A stretch of DNA of 42,329 nucleotides from a virus. The position numbers and the translations under genes were made by a program. Where the stretch lies: IMG/VR virus record IMGVR_UViG_3300035670_000475, positions 1-42,329 of that record. The stretch is one strand, 5' to 3'. Under the pieces are notes generated by a model, which worked only from the letters and a program-made list of their open reading frames with translations, was not told where the DNA came from and searched no databases. Positions within the stretch are counted from its first letter, which is position 1; every line of letters begins with the position of its first letter. Shown here in pieces: positions 30,911 to 39,751 of this stretch.

Positions 30911-33729
30911 TGGCAACTACATTATTCGGTGATCCTGTTTCTGGTCCTGAAGATTCAGCCAGTTCAGGTAACACCACTACATTTGGCGATGCGTCTATAA
31001 ACCAGACCCCGGACCTTCAGCAACAGGGTGCCATTGCTGCTGAAACAGGCGCTCGCGGCTTTATTGAGTCAACAGGCGTTATTGGCGGCACGATGCTGGG
31101 TGCAAAATTTGGCACCATGGCCGCACCATTCGCCGGCCCACTTGCACCCGCCATGCCTGTCATCGGTGGACTGGGTGGCGCGGTGTACGGTATGTTTGCC
31201 GGTCAACAGGCCAGCGAGGGTCTAGGCCTTCGCAGCCCCCAGCAATTGCCCCCAGAGCAACGACCTGCTGGTTATTTTGGTGAGTCTTTTGGTGGGTCGC
31301 TGTCCTTCGGTGCCGCGCCGTTTACCGCAGCTGCATCGGGGTACCGATTTGGTCAATCGATGGTTGGCAACTTCCTGAACGACATCATTCAGACCGCAAA
31401 AACATCCCCGATCAAGGTTGGACTGTCTGAGGCGTCTGCTGCTCTTTCGAGCGCCGGTGCTGCGTATGTGGCCGAAAGTCTTGCCCCTGGCGAACAGGGC
31501 AAGCGAGTTGTGGCCGAAACCGCCGGTGGTATCTTTAACCCATCTCGCTTGGCACTGGCTGCGACCGGGTATGTTTACAACACCGGCAAGCAGGCCGTGA
31601 TGTCTTTGTCGGGCGCTGCACAGCAAACCGCAGCGGCCAAAACACTGCAAGACCTGTTCCGAGTCACTGGCGAAGATCCTCAAATGATCGCCAAAATCCT
31701 GCGTGCGCAGGGTGTCGAGGGTGTGTCTGGCAATTTGACAGCTGCCCAAAAGACAGGTTCTGCCGGTTTGGCCGCACTTGAGGACTATTTGGCTAAAAGC
31801 AGCAGCAAATTTGGTGCTGAAGCTGCTCAATCGGCCCGTGACGGCATGGACGCCATTCGTGGCCAGATCACGCTACTGAGCAGCACAGGTGACCCACAAG
31901 CGCTTGCCGCTGCCGCTGAAGCTCGAACCGTTTACTTCCGCACCCTGATCCAAGGACGCTTGGATGCCGCTACTGACTTGGCTGCTGTGTTTGCCAGAGG
32001 CATCACCGCAGACACCCCATCAGCACGTGCGGAAATTAGCCAAAAAGCACGCGAGGCGCTCGACTTGGCCATCACTGAGTCGCGCAAAGCCGAAAGTGAC
32101 TTGTGGAGCAAGGTTGACGGCAAACGCACCGTTGGTTTTGAAAACCTGCAGCGCACGCTGGCCGACATCAAGTCGAACATTGCACCTGACGCCAAAAACG
32201 TCCAAGTGCCACCAGAAGCCCAGCAGTTCTTGGCCCGTATCAGCCAGCCCAAGCAGGGCGAGCAGTCGCTGATCATTCTGCCCGAGAACCTGAGCCGCAA
32301 CGCGCCTGTAGAGCCTGTGGGCACCGATGTGTTCATGATGCGCAAGATGCGCAGTGACTTCCTGACATCGGCCCGCAAAGAGGCCATTGCGGGCAACAAC
32401 GAGCAAGCCTCGTTCTACAGCCAGCTGGCTGAGGCGATCCTTGACGACATGGATGTGGCTTTCCGCGAAGTGGGTGACACCACCTATGACGCCGCCCGGT
32501 CCTTCTCGCGTGAGTTCAACGATGTGTTCACCCGCAGCTTCGCTGGCCGCGCTGTGGCCACTGGCCGCTACGGTGACCGCATGGCCCCTGAGATCATGCT
32601 GCGCAAGGCCTTGGCCACCGGCAAAGAAGCTGGCAGCTTGCAGCTCCAAGAGCTCGAGCAGGCCACCCGCTTTATGCAGGTGCGCGGCTTTGGTGACGAC
32701 ACTGCCGTGCGGGACATGCTGGAGTCGCAGGAGCGGTTTATTCGCTTGGCCGCTGCTGAAGTGGTTGACCCGCAAACTGGCTTGGCCGACCCCAAGAAAA
32801 TCGCCAAATTCGTGCGTGACAACGAGGTGCTGATGAAGCGCTTCCCAGAGGTCAAACGCGACCTGACTTCGGCATCCTTGTCTGAGCAGGCCCGTCAGCG
32901 TTTGCAAGATTTGGCCAAAAACCAGATCAACACCATCGAGAAGCAAAAGGCGTTTGGTCGCATGGTGGCGTCTGACCCAGTGACCATGGCCAGCCGCGCC
33001 CTGTTGTCCAACAATCAGGAAAAAGACCTGATTGACATGATCAACATTGCCAAACCGGGTTACAAGCCCCGTGGTGGTGTGCCCGGGGTTGACTCTGAAA
33101 CAGCGATTGCGGGCATGCGTGCCTCCATCTTTGACGCTGCCATTCGCCGCTCAACCGACAAGAACGGCGTGCTCAACATTGCCCAAGTTCGCGGTTTCCT
33201 GTTTACGCCAAGCGTACCGGGTCAAAAGTCTCCGATCCAAGTCATGCAGGAGCAGGGTGTCATTGACGCCGGTCAGGTCAAGGACATCAAAAAACTGTTC
33301 GACACTGCCGACAACATCGTGAGCTCTCAGACCGCCGGTACAGCCATTGACATCAACACCGGCTTCGGTGATGCTGCGCTGGCCACAATCAGCCGTATGG
33401 TGGGCTCTGGCATCGCTGGTGCTGGCGCACGGGCAATGGGCTCCAACACCCCGTCCCTGATCGTCCACGGTGCGGGCGCTCGGTTTGCCGAGACCGTGAT
33501 CACCAAACTGCCCGGTAAACGTGCAACCGTTTTCCTGATCGAGGCGATGAATGACCCTCAGATCATGGCCACACTGCTGGAGAAGGTTGATACCCCGGCA
33601 AAAGCCGCTCAACAAGCTCGCCAAATCCATGCGTGGCTTGTACAATCTGGACTGACAGGCACCCGTGAGGCTTTGGGCGTCAATGACCAACCCCAAGAAC
33701 GCCCAGAGTTCTTCAGCCGCCCGCAATAA
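30910..33729 (+). CDS. Internal virion protein (T7 gp16-like)
   Basis: A 939-aa ejection protein immediately after gp15-like, starting one base before its stop. The N-terminus contains Gly/Ala-rich membrane-seeking stretches (GARGFIESTGVIGGTMLGAKFGTMAAPFAGPLAPAMPVIGG, about 45-85), then long helical regions. No lysozyme or transglycosylase catalytic motif is found, unlike T7 gp16, so peptidoglycan cutting, if any, must come from elsewhere. Confidence 0.85.
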   Translation: MATTLFGDPVSGPEDSASSGNTTTFGDASINQTPDLQQQGAIAAETGARGFIESTGVIGGTMLGAKFGTMAAPFAGPLAPAMPVIGGLGGAVYGMFAGQQASEGLGLRSPQQLPPEQRPAGYFGESFGGSLSFGAAPFTAAASGYRFGQSMVGNFLNDIIQTAKTSPIKVGLSEASAALSSAGAAYVAESLAPGEQGKRVVAETAGGIFNPSRLALAATGYVYNTGKQAVMSLSGAAQQTAAAKTLQDLFRVTGEDPQMIAKILRAQGVEGVSGNLTAAQKTGSAGLAALEDYLAKSSSKFGAEAAQSARDGMDAIRGQITLLSSTGDPQALAAAAEARTVYFRTLIQGRLDAATDLAAVFARGITADTPSARAEISQKAREALDLAITESRKAESDLWSKVDGKRTVGFENLQRTLADIKSNIAPDAKNVQVPPEAQQFLARISQPKQGEQSLIILPENLSRNAPVEPVGTDVFMMRKMRSDFLTSARKEAIAGNNEQASFYSQLAEAILDDMDVAFREVGDTTYDAARSFSREFNDVFTRSFAGRAVATGRYGDRMAPEIMLRKALATGKEAGSLQLQELEQATRFMQVRGFGDDTAVRDMLESQERFIRLAAAEVVDPQTGLADPKKIAKFVRDNEVLMKRFPEVKRDLTSASLSEQARQRLQDLAKNQINTIEKQKAFGRMVASDPVTMASRALLSNNQEKDLIDMINIAKPGYKPRGGVPGVDSETAIAGMRASIFDAAIRRSTDKNGVLNIAQVRGFLFTPSVPGQKSPIQVMQEQGVIDAGQVKDIKKLFDTADNIVSSQTAGTAIDINTGFGDAALATISRMVGSGIAGAGARAMGSNTPSLIVHGAGARFAETVITKLPGKRATVFLIEAMNDPQIMATLLEKVDTPAKAAQQARQIHAWLVQSGLTGTREALGVNDQPQERPEFFSRPQ

Positions 33730-33739
33730 GGACTGATTC

Positions 33740-35938
33740 ATGACCATCAGCACCACAGCTTCCCGCATCTCGTACAACGGTAACGGTACGACCGTTGCCT
33801 TCAGCTTCCCCTACCGATTCCTGCAAAACGCCGATCTGGTCGTCATCCGAGTCGCCGCCAACGGCACAGAGACAACGCTGGCGCTGGGCACCGACTACAC
33901 CGTCACAGGTGCAGACGATGATGCTGGCGGTACTGTGACCTGCGTCTCGGCCCCTGCTTCGGGTGCCCGACTGGTGATCTACCGCTCGGTGGACATCACC
34001 CAAGAGGTTGATTACATCACCGGCGACTCGTTCCCCGCTGAGACACACGAGCGTGCTTTGGACCGCCTGACCATGGTTGCCCAGCAGCTGCAGGATGCCG
34101 TGGACCGCTCGGCCAAGTTGTCCGAGACCAGCACTGCGGACGCCGACACTTTGGTGGCCAACATCAACTCGTTGGCTGCGATTGAGGATGACATTGTTGC
34201 AGTGGTTGCAATTGAGGAAGATATAACCATTGTTGCCGACAATATTGCAGACATTCAGGATGCTGAAGAAAACGCAACCGCTGCCGCCAACTCTGCAACT
34301 GCTGCGTCAACCTCTGCAACCAATGCGGCCTCAAGCGCCAGCACAGCCAGCACTGCGGCCACAAACGCTGGCAACAGCGCAACCGCTGCGGCCTCGTCGG
34401 CTTCATCGGCCAGCAGCTCTGCAAGCGCGGCCAGCACATCGGCAAGCAATGCGTCCAGCTCTGCGTCTGCCGCGAGTACATCGGCCAGCAACGCCAGCAC
34501 ATCTGCGACCAACGCAGCGAGTTCTGCCAGTGCCGCCAGCACAAGCGCAAGTGGTGCCTCAACAAGCGCGACAAACGCAAGCAACTCTGCGACTGCTGCG
34601 GCCACCAGCGCCACCAACGCAGGCAACTCGGCAACAGCGGCTGCAAGCTCTGCGTCTGCCGCTGCGACAAGCGAGACCAACGCTGCGGCATCGGCTGCGG
34701 CTGCTGCCTCTGCGCTTGACAGTTTCGACGACCGCTACCTGGGCGCAAAGTCTTCAGACCCAACGGTGGACAACGACGGCAACGCGCTGGTGACTGGCGC
34801 GCTGTACTACAACACCACCACGCAGACCATGAAGGTCTACGATGGCGCGAACTGGATCGCGGCCACAGCAGCTGGCACATCGGCCATGTCTCGCTACCGC
34901 TACGTGGCGACCTCTGGCCAGACCACATTCTCTGGCTCTGACGCAAACAGCCTGACACTGAGCTACACCAGCGGCAACATTGTGGTGGCTCGCAACGGCG
35001 CAATGCTTGACCCCTCTGAGTACACCGCGAGCAACGGCACAAGCGTGGTGCTTGGCGTGGCCGCTGGCACTGGCGATGTCGTTGACATCGTGGCGTTCAA
35101 GTCATTCACCGTGGCTGACACGTACAGCATCGCTGGCGCTGATGCCGAGTTCTTGCGCAAAGCAGGCGAGGACGGCGTCACCGTTACTGGCGGTAACGTG
35201 GGTATTGGTACGAGTTCGCCTAATTCAAAACTTGAAATTTCTGGCAGCTCTACATTTATTCCAACAACAACCATCACAGCAGATAACGCCGTGACAGGTT
35301 GGCGAGTTCGTAGAACAGGCGGTACATATCCACGCGAATACTATATGGGGGTTCGTGAAAATAGCACTGCATTGGACTTTTACGACAATACCGCAGACGC
35401 ACTTCGCGCCCGTATCGACTCCAGCGGTAACTTGCTGGTGGGACAGACAGCTCTTAACGGTGCTGGCAAAGTCGAAGTGTCTTATGACCGCGCTTCCAGC
35501 TGGGGTATGCAAATCCGCAACACTACAGGAACAACTGCGGCCACTACGTACATTGCGTTTAAGTATGTAAACACAGAAACTGGATACATTTCTAGTTCTG
35601 GAACTACGACTGCTTATAACACAACCTCCGACTACCGCTTAAAGCACGACATCCAACCCATGACTGGTGCGCTTGCCAAAGTCGCTGCACTCAAGCCCGT
35701 CACCTACAAGTGGAACGTAGATAACAGCGATAGCCAAGGCTTCATTGCCCATGAGCTTCAAGCCATCGTTCCTGAATGTGTTGTTGGTGAGAAAGACGCT
35801 GTGGACGCTGATGGCAACCCTCAGTACCAAGGCATCGACACCAGCTTCTTAGTTGCCACTCTGACAGCAGCCATCCAAGAACAGCAAGCCATCATCACCG
35901 CTTTGACAGCCCGAGTCGCAGCACTGGAAGGAAACTAA
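33740..35938 (+). CDS. Tail fibre with T7 gp17-type N-terminus and S74 chaperone
   Basis: A 732-aa fibre in four parts: an N-terminal virion-attachment domain (about 1-130, T7 gp17-like), an Ala/Ser/Asn-repeat shaft (about 175-330), a receptor-proximal part, and a C-terminal intramolecular chaperone with the S74 Ser-Lys dyad (S630, K635 in SDYRLK) and GFIAHEL. The chaperone trimerises and cleaves itself off. Base composition shifts to AT-rich near 35190, marking a probable module swap. Confidence 0.93.
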   Translation: MTISTTASRISYNGNGTTVAFSFPYRFLQNADLVVIRVAANGTETTLALGTDYTVTGADDDAGGTVTCVSAPASGARLVIYRSVDITQEVDYITGDSFPAETHERALDRLTMVAQQLQDAVDRSAKLSETSTADADTLVANINSLAAIEDDIVAVVAIEEDITIVADNIADIQDAEENATAAANSATAASTSATNAASSASTASTAATNAGNSATAAASSASSASSSASAASTSASNASSSASAASTSASNASTSATNAASSASAASTSASGASTSATNASNSATAAATSATNAGNSATAAASSASAAATSETNAAASAAAAASALDSFDDRYLGAKSSDPTVDNDGNALVTGALYYNTTTQTMKVYDGANWIAATAAGTSAMSRYRYVATSGQTTFSGSDANSLTLSYTSGNIVVARNGAMLDPSEYTASNGTSVVLGVAAGTGDVVDIVAFKSFTVADTYSIAGADAEFLRKAGEDGVTVTGGNVGIGTSSPNSKLEISGSSTFIPTTTITADNAVTGWRVRRTGGTYPREYYMGVRENSTALDFYDNTADALRARIDSSGNLLVGQTALNGAGKVEVSYDRASSWGMQIRNTTGTTAATTYIAFKYVNTETGYISSSGTTTAYNTTSDYRLKHDIQPMTGALAKVAALKPVTYKWNVDNSDSQGFIAHELQAIVPECVVGEKDAVDADGNPQYQGIDTSFLVATLTAAIQEQQAIITALTARVAALEGN
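34270..34730 (+). repeat. Low-complexity repeats in the fibre shaft
   Basis: About 460 bp encode tandem Ala/Ser/Asn/Thr units (AASSASTAS-like) with recurring AACGC, GCCAGC and TCTGC words. Such repeats can change length by slippage or recombination, altering fibre length between strains. Confidence 0.85.
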
Positions 35939-35940
35939 TC

Positions 35941-36960
35941 ATGGGAAAAACTGCATCACTGGCCAGCCTGGGCAGCATCGCTGACACATCGCTTGGCTTT
36001 CGTAACCGCATCATCAACGGTGATATGCGGATTGACCAGAGGAACGCTGGTGCGAGTGTGACTCCTGCTGACTCAGCTTATACGCTTGATCGTTATCAAG
36101 TTCGTTTGACTCAATCCAGCAAATATTCCGTAACCAAAAGCTCGGTAGCACCTGCTGGATTTATCAATTCTCTGCTGGTCACTTCGCTTAGTGCTTTCTC
36201 TGTTGGCTCAACTGATTTCTTTCAGGTTCGCCAGCTTATTGAAGGGTACAACGTGTCTGACCTTGGCTGGGGAACGTCTTCAGCGCAGCCTGTAACAATT
36301 TCATTCTGGGCAAGATCATCACTCACTGGAACTTTCGGTGGCGTTCTTTCAAATGCTAACGGTGACCGTAGCTATCAGTTTTCATATTCGATTGCGGCTG
36401 CAAACACATGGGAGCAAAAGACGGTAACGATTGCTGGTGACACAACTGGCACATGGCCAACAGGCAACGTAGCTTCATTTGTGCTGGCTTTTGCGCTTGG
36501 TGCAGGGTCATCTGTAAGCGGCTCCACTGGGTCATGGGGTAGTACACTATATCGCTCGGTTACTGGCGCTGTTTCCGTAGTCGGCACATCCGGAGCCACC
36601 TTCTACATCACAGGCGTACAGCTTGAAGCTGGTAGTGTTGCTTCACCGTTTGAGCGCAGGGATTATGGGCGTGAATTGATCATGTGTAGCCGTTATTTTC
36701 AAGCATTTATTGCTTCAGGGTCGATAAATTACTGGGGCGGTACAGGACGACTCCGTTTTCAGCTTCCAGTTCAAATGCGAGCCGCCCCGACTTTTGCACT
36801 GACAGGCACTGGTGACGCTTCAGGTCTTACTACACTAAGCGGAGGTTCTTTCACAGAATCTTTTACTACTGCTGGTCGGTACGACAACACAACAAGCGCA
36901 CTAGCTAATTGGCAATCCGCATCGGCTTATATTCCCGTTAGTGCAGCAGCAGAACTATGA
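35941..36960 (+). CDS. Tail fibre/receptor-binding protein
   Basis: A 339-aa protein with FRNRIINGDMRIDQRNAG near the start, YTLDRYQVRL and the VQLEAGSVASPFERRDYGRELIMCSRYF motif, typical of phage receptor-binding tail proteins. The middle is beta-rich (lectin-like). With the S74 fibre it probably sets host range. Its codon use is AT-richer than the head genes. Confidence 0.85.
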   Translation: MGKTASLASLGSIADTSLGFRNRIINGDMRIDQRNAGASVTPADSAYTLDRYQVRLTQSSKYSVTKSSVAPAGFINSLLVTSLSAFSVGSTDFFQVRQLIEGYNVSDLGWGTSSAQPVTISFWARSSLTGTFGGVLSNANGDRSYQFSYSIAAANTWEQKTVTIAGDTTGTWPTGNVASFVLAFALGAGSSVSGSTGSWGSTLYRSVTGAVSVVGTSGATFYITGVQLEAGSVASPFERRDYGRELIMCSRYFQAFIASGSINYWGGTGRLRFQLPVQMRAAPTFALTGTGDASGLTTLSGGSFTESFTTAGRYDNTTSALANWQSASAYIPVSAAAEL

Positions 36961-37412
36961 ACATCCAACTAAGCCAACAAGACAAAGACCTACTCCAGCA
37001 CAACTGGACGGCGCTTGCGTCTAAGCACATCACATACGCCAAGGCTTCTATTGGTGGCAAGCAGGTTCTTCTTCATCGCCTTGTTGCCGAGCGTATGGGG
37101 CTTTCGTTAAACGGCGTGATTGACCACATCAACGGTGACGCGTTGGACTGTCGCAGAGAAAACCTGCAAGCGTGTACGCATCAGCAGAACATTATGAAGC
37201 AGCGGCATCAGACAACAGCACGAAGCCCGTACAAAGGTGTCATGCAGTTCCGAGACAAGTGGCGCTCACGCATCACAATCAATGGCAAGACAATGCACTT
37301 GGGTCTGTTCGCCAACGCTGTCGATGCCGCCCGTGCGTACAACGAGAAAGCCAAAGAACTGTTTGGCGACTTTGCAAATCTGAATGAGGTGAACCATGTA
37401 CCAACAAATTAA
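36957..37412 (+). CDS. HNH endonuclease with AP2 DNA-binding domain
   Basis: A 151-aa homing-type endonuclease. HNH core about 38-82 (LLHRLVAER, VIDHINGDALDCRRENLQACTHQQN), then an AP2 domain about 92-142 (YKGVMQFRDKWRSRITINGKTMHLGLFANAVDAARAYNEKA). It overlaps the fibre gene end by 4 nt. A mobile gene placed in a variable fibre locus. Confidence 0.92.
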   Translation: MNIQLSQQDKDLLQHNWTALASKHITYAKASIGGKQVLLHRLVAERMGLSLNGVIDHINGDALDCRRENLQACTHQQNIMKQRHQTTARSPYKGVMQFRDKWRSRITINGKTMHLGLFANAVDAARAYNEKAKELFGDFANLNEVNHVPTN

Positions 37413-37569
37413 CGACACCCTAACAGGCCAACCCGCGCAGTGTATTAAACGCATTGCTGACAACGCTTTCATTCCTTTTGATGACGCGAACACTGATTTC
37501 GCTGAATACAAGAAGTGGCTTGCGGCCGGGAACACTCCACTGCCAGCAGACGAGGTAAGCAATGGATAA
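37396..37569 (+). CDS. 57-aa small protein
   Basis: ATG at 37396, overlapping the endonuclease end, followed by the 78-aa membrane gene. It carries FIPFDDANTDFAEYKKWLAAGNTPLPAD, a motif common in small phage tail-associated proteins (tail-fibre assembly or XkdW-like). Function unknown. Confidence 0.68.
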   Translation: MYQQINDTLTGQPAQCIKRIADNAFIPFDDANTDFAEYKKWLAAGNTPLPADEVSNG

Positions 37570-37798
37570 CCAACAACTCTTTAACCTTGTCGTATCGGTT
37601 GCAGGGTTTCTTGCTGTATTCGTGTTCTATCAAGTCATGCAACGCTTGCAACGCCTTGAAGACAATCTGAGCGCACTTGAAAAGCAACTGCCTCACGACT
37701 ATGTGACCAAGGATGACTATCGCGCTGACATTAAAGAAGTCAAAGACATTCTGCGACAAATCTTTGATAAGTTAGACGGTAAGGCAGACAAATCATGA
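37562..37798 (+). CDS. 78-aa membrane protein with coiled coil
   Basis: One N-terminal transmembrane helix (about 8-24), then a coiled-coil (MQRLQRLEDNLSALEKQL) and a charged helix (DYRADIKEVKDILRQIFDKLDGKADKS). The pattern resembles holin-associated or XhlA-like lysis accessory proteins. Overlaps the 57-aa gene by 8 nt. Confidence 0.7.
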   Translation: MDNQQLFNLVVSVAGFLAVFVFYQVMQRLQRLEDNLSALEKQLPHDYVTKDDYRADIKEVKDILRQIFDKLDGKADKS

Positions 37799-37899
37799 AA
37801 GATTGGGCAATAGCTTTCGTAGCTGCTGCCCTTGTTTCTTGTTTGTGTATTTGGGCTGCTTTTTCAATTATGCCGATTCTTCAGTGGGTGCTTAGATGA
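37795..37899 (+). CDS. 34-aa single-TM micro-protein
   Basis: MKDWAIAFVAAALVSCLCIW and a further hydrophobic run, ending MPILQWVLR. It overlaps both neighbours as ATGA. Almost all of the peptide is one membrane helix. A pinholin-like or antiholin-like role is possible but unproven. Confidence 0.6.
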   Translation: MKDWAIAFVAAALVSCLCIWAAFSIMPILQWVLR

Positions 37900-38399
37900 T
37901 TGGTATGCTGCTTGATCCAGAAGCCGCGCTCGACGCGGTTAATAAGGCGGTGTCTCTGGTCAAAAAGGCCAGTGCTACAGCGCAGAGTGTGGAGTCTCTG
38001 GCTCCAATGCTTGGCAAGTATTTTGATGCGAAGGCTAATGCTATTGCGTCTGCTGAAGCTGCTAAAGCAGGGACGTTTGGCGGCTCGTCCATGGGCAAGG
38101 CTCTGGAGATTGAGCTTGCCATTGACTCACAAAAAGAGTTTGAAGAAGACCTGAAACGATTGTTCTGGAACGCCAACAAGATGGACGTGTGGCAGAAGAT
38201 CAAGGCTCGCGCCACAGTGATGGAGGCCGAGGCTGCCAAGGCTGCTGGAAAGGCCAAGGAAGACGCTCGGCGCAAGAAGCAAAAGGATCAGGAAGACCTT
38301 GAAACAGCGATCGCCGTTATCCTGTCTGTTGTGATCTTCGTCATCCTGATGTGGGGTGGTTGGGAGTTGTTCTCTTTCTGTCGCAAGTACGGGTGTTGA
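37896..38399 (+). CDS. 167-aa coiled-coil membrane protein
   Basis: Long Ala/Lys/Glu-rich helices (about 15-135) and a C-terminal transmembrane helix (AIAVILSVVIFVILMWGGW, about 138-158). Its last codons are duplicated at 1-86, where the gene is cut by the contig edge. The location next to lysis genes suggests a holin-like or spanin-like role; no family is recognised. Confidence 0.75.
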   Translation: MIGMLLDPEAALDAVNKAVSLVKKASATAQSVESLAPMLGKYFDAKANAIASAEAAKAGTFGGSSMGKALEIELAIDSQKEFEEDLKRLFWNANKMDVWQKIKARATVMEAEAAKAAGKAKEDARRKKQKDQEDLETAIAVILSVVIFVILMWGGWELFSFCRKYGC

Positions 38400-38553
38400 G
38401 ATGTGTGGAAACTTCTCAAGTGGTTTGACGTTGGCACAGACTGGAAACTTGGGTTTGACAGGTTTCTCCAGTTCTGCTGTGGAGCCATCATCGCTCACCA
38501 CTTGCTGGACATCCTCTATGTCTTGCCGGTTGAGGACTCCCAGTCCATCATTG
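38314..38553. repeat. Right copy of the contig-end duplication
   Basis: This is the second copy of the segment at 1-240. Here it sits in full context: the 3' end of the 167-aa membrane protein gene (37896-38399) and most of the 62-aa gene (38403-38591). The complete upstream gene indicates that this is the intact copy, and that the left copy is cut off by the contig edge. Confidence 0.93.
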
Positions 38554-38591
38554 AGTTCATAAAGTCCAACATCCCATTTGGAGGCCAATGA
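38403..38591 (+). CDS. 62-aa lysis-region protein (copy 2)
   Basis: Homologue of the 61-aa protein at 90-275, identical over its first 51 residues, then different in the C-terminal tail (FIKSNIPFGGQ). GTG start. The stop overlaps the ATG of the lipoprotein as ATGA. Function unknown. Confidence 0.7.
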   Translation: MWKLLKWFDVGTDWKLGFDRFLQFCCGAIIAHHLLDILYVLPVEDSQSIIEFIKSNIPFGGQ

Positions 38592-38806
38592 AAGTCCTGA
38601 AAATCTTAATGCTGTGTTTGGTTCTTACTGCTTGTGAAGACCAGTACCGCTATTTCTGCCAAAACCCTGACAACTTCTACAAAGAGCAATGTCAGAAGCC
38701 ACGCTGCCAGTTCACGCAGACCTGCCCCGAGTATCTTGTCGCACCCATTTTGGAGAAGCAAATTGAGCAAACCAGACCAGCCTCAGAGCCAACACCTGTC
38801 CGCTGA
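38588..38806 (+). CDS. Small lipoprotein
   Basis: A 72-aa protein with a signal peptide and lipobox LTAC (Cys16) and four more Cys residues in the mature part. A GGAGG site precedes it. It may be an outer-membrane lysis or exclusion factor; it is separate from the nested Rz1 downstream, and the GH24 branch at the left end has nothing similar. Confidence 0.75.
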   Translation: MKVLKILMLCLVLTACEDQYRYFCQNPDNFYKEQCQKPRCQFTQTCPEYLVAPILEKQIEQTRPASEPTPVR

Positions 38807-39251
38807 AGAAATTGAGGTCAGGATATGGGGTTTCGTAGTCATCATGATTACGATCATTCTGACATTCATTGTCTTTGCATTGCTGTATTCGGTAACGTTT
38901 GTTACGCAACCGATAAAGGCAATGGCTCCGATTGACCAAGCCTATACAAAGATGCTGAACGACATTGTTCTGTTGATTGTTGGTGGTATCGGTGGGGTTG
39001 TGGGTAAACGAGCAGTGGGGGCGGCAACGCAAACATTCTCCCCAAAGCCACCAGCGGCTGCGGTTCCTGCGCCACAGCCGCAAAACCCGACCAACCAGTC
39101 AAGCCTTCCTGACTTCAACTGGATGGGATTTAAAAACCCTGAGTTGGATGAATCATGGACTCCCGGCCCACCACCTACAACACCGCCAGATCATCTTGAA
39201 GATGATGACGAGCGCCAAGTAATTGCCGCCGCACGACTTGAGGACAAATGA
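38763..39251 (+). CDS. Two-TM holin-like protein (TTG start)
   Basis: A 162-aa protein starting at TTG 38763 with GGAG 8 nt upstream. Transmembrane helices about 22-48 (IWGFVVIMITIILTFIVFALLY) and 70-92 (MLNDIVLLIVGGIGGVVGKRAVG), then a Pro-rich and acidic C-terminal tail. Two TM helices directly before spanins and an endolysin point to a holin. The start overlaps the lipoprotein gene. Confidence 0.7.
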   Translation: MSKPDQPQSQHLSAEEIEVRIWGFVVIMITIILTFIVFALLYSVTFVTQPIKAMAPIDQAYTKMLNDIVLLIVGGIGGVVGKRAVGAATQTFSPKPPAAAVPAPQPQNPTNQSSLPDFNWMGFKNPELDESWTPGPPPTTPPDHLEDDDERQVIAAARLEDK

Positions 39252-39751
39252 TGTTTGGCATACCACTTTCTTGGGTTATCGGTGGCGCGGCAATCCTTGT
39301 TGTCTCTACCTACTTCACAGGCCATCACAAAGGCTGGACACAGCGCGATGCTGAGATGCAAGTAGAGATTGCTAAGAAGAATGAGGAATCTCGCGCCAAA
39401 GAGCAAGAGATGGTTCTTGCTGTCAATCAGAAAGATGAAGAATTAAGAAAGGCTAACGATGTTGTCAACAAAAAACAAACTGATATTAATCGCCTCATTG
39501 CTACTGGCAGGATGCGGCTCCCGACCACAAGTTGTGTACAAGCCCCCGCAAGTACCCCCGTTGCCGCCGGAAATAGCGCAGAAGAAAGAGCCAAACCTGA
39601 CGAACAGGTTAATCAACCTTCTGACTCCGAGCGAGAAACCCTCCAACTCATTGCCCAAATCGCCGCAGACGGAGACAAGGCAATCAACCAACTCAACGCC
39701 TGTATCGACTCCTACAACGAAATGAGGGAAATCGTAAATGGTCAACGCTGA
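39248..39751 (+). CDS. Rz: i-spanin (Rz-like)
   Basis: A 167-aa inner-membrane protein: an N-terminal TM helix (about 7-23, VIGGAAILVVSTYF), then a coiled coil (about 34-80, RDAEMQVEIAKKNEESRAKEQEMV) and a Cys-containing C-terminal part. Together with the nested o-spanin it spans the periplasm and fuses the membranes in the last lysis step. Confidence 0.87.
   Translation: MMFGIPLSWVIGGAAILVVSTYFTGHHKGWTQRDAEMQVEIAKKNEESRAKEQEMVLAVNQKDEELRKANDVVNKKQTDINRLIATGRMRLPTTSCVQAPASTPVAAGNSAEERAKPDEQVNQPSDSERETLQLIAQIAADGDKAINQLNACIDSYNEMREIVNGQR
39459..39725 (+). CDS. Rz1: o-spanin (Rz1-like) nested in Rz
   Basis: An 88-aa lipoprotein in another reading frame wholly inside the Rz gene. Signal peptide with lipobox LLAGC (Cys19), then a Pro-rich mature part (YKPPQVPPLPPEIAQKK). 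This is the classic embedded Rz1 architecture and it confirms the spanin pair. Confidence 0.85.
   Translation: MLSTKNKLILIASLLLAGCGSRPQVVYKPPQVPPLPPEIAQKKEPNLTNRLINLLTPSEKPSNSLPKSPQTETRQSTNSTPVSTPTTK

Noticed and set aside
30910-33729. Lytic transglycosylase in the gp16-like protein
   Set aside because: No catalytic Glu with surrounding SLT motif could be found by eye.
34270-34730. Reverse frames with long Leu/Val/Ala or Arg/Gln-rich sequence opposite the fibre shaft
   Set aside because: They are antisense shadows of the Ala/Ser-repeat shaft.
35941-36960. Diversity-generating retroelement target in the receptor-binding gene
   Set aside because: No reverse transcriptase, template repeat or accessory gene is visible, and the gene lacks a C-type-lectin pattern.
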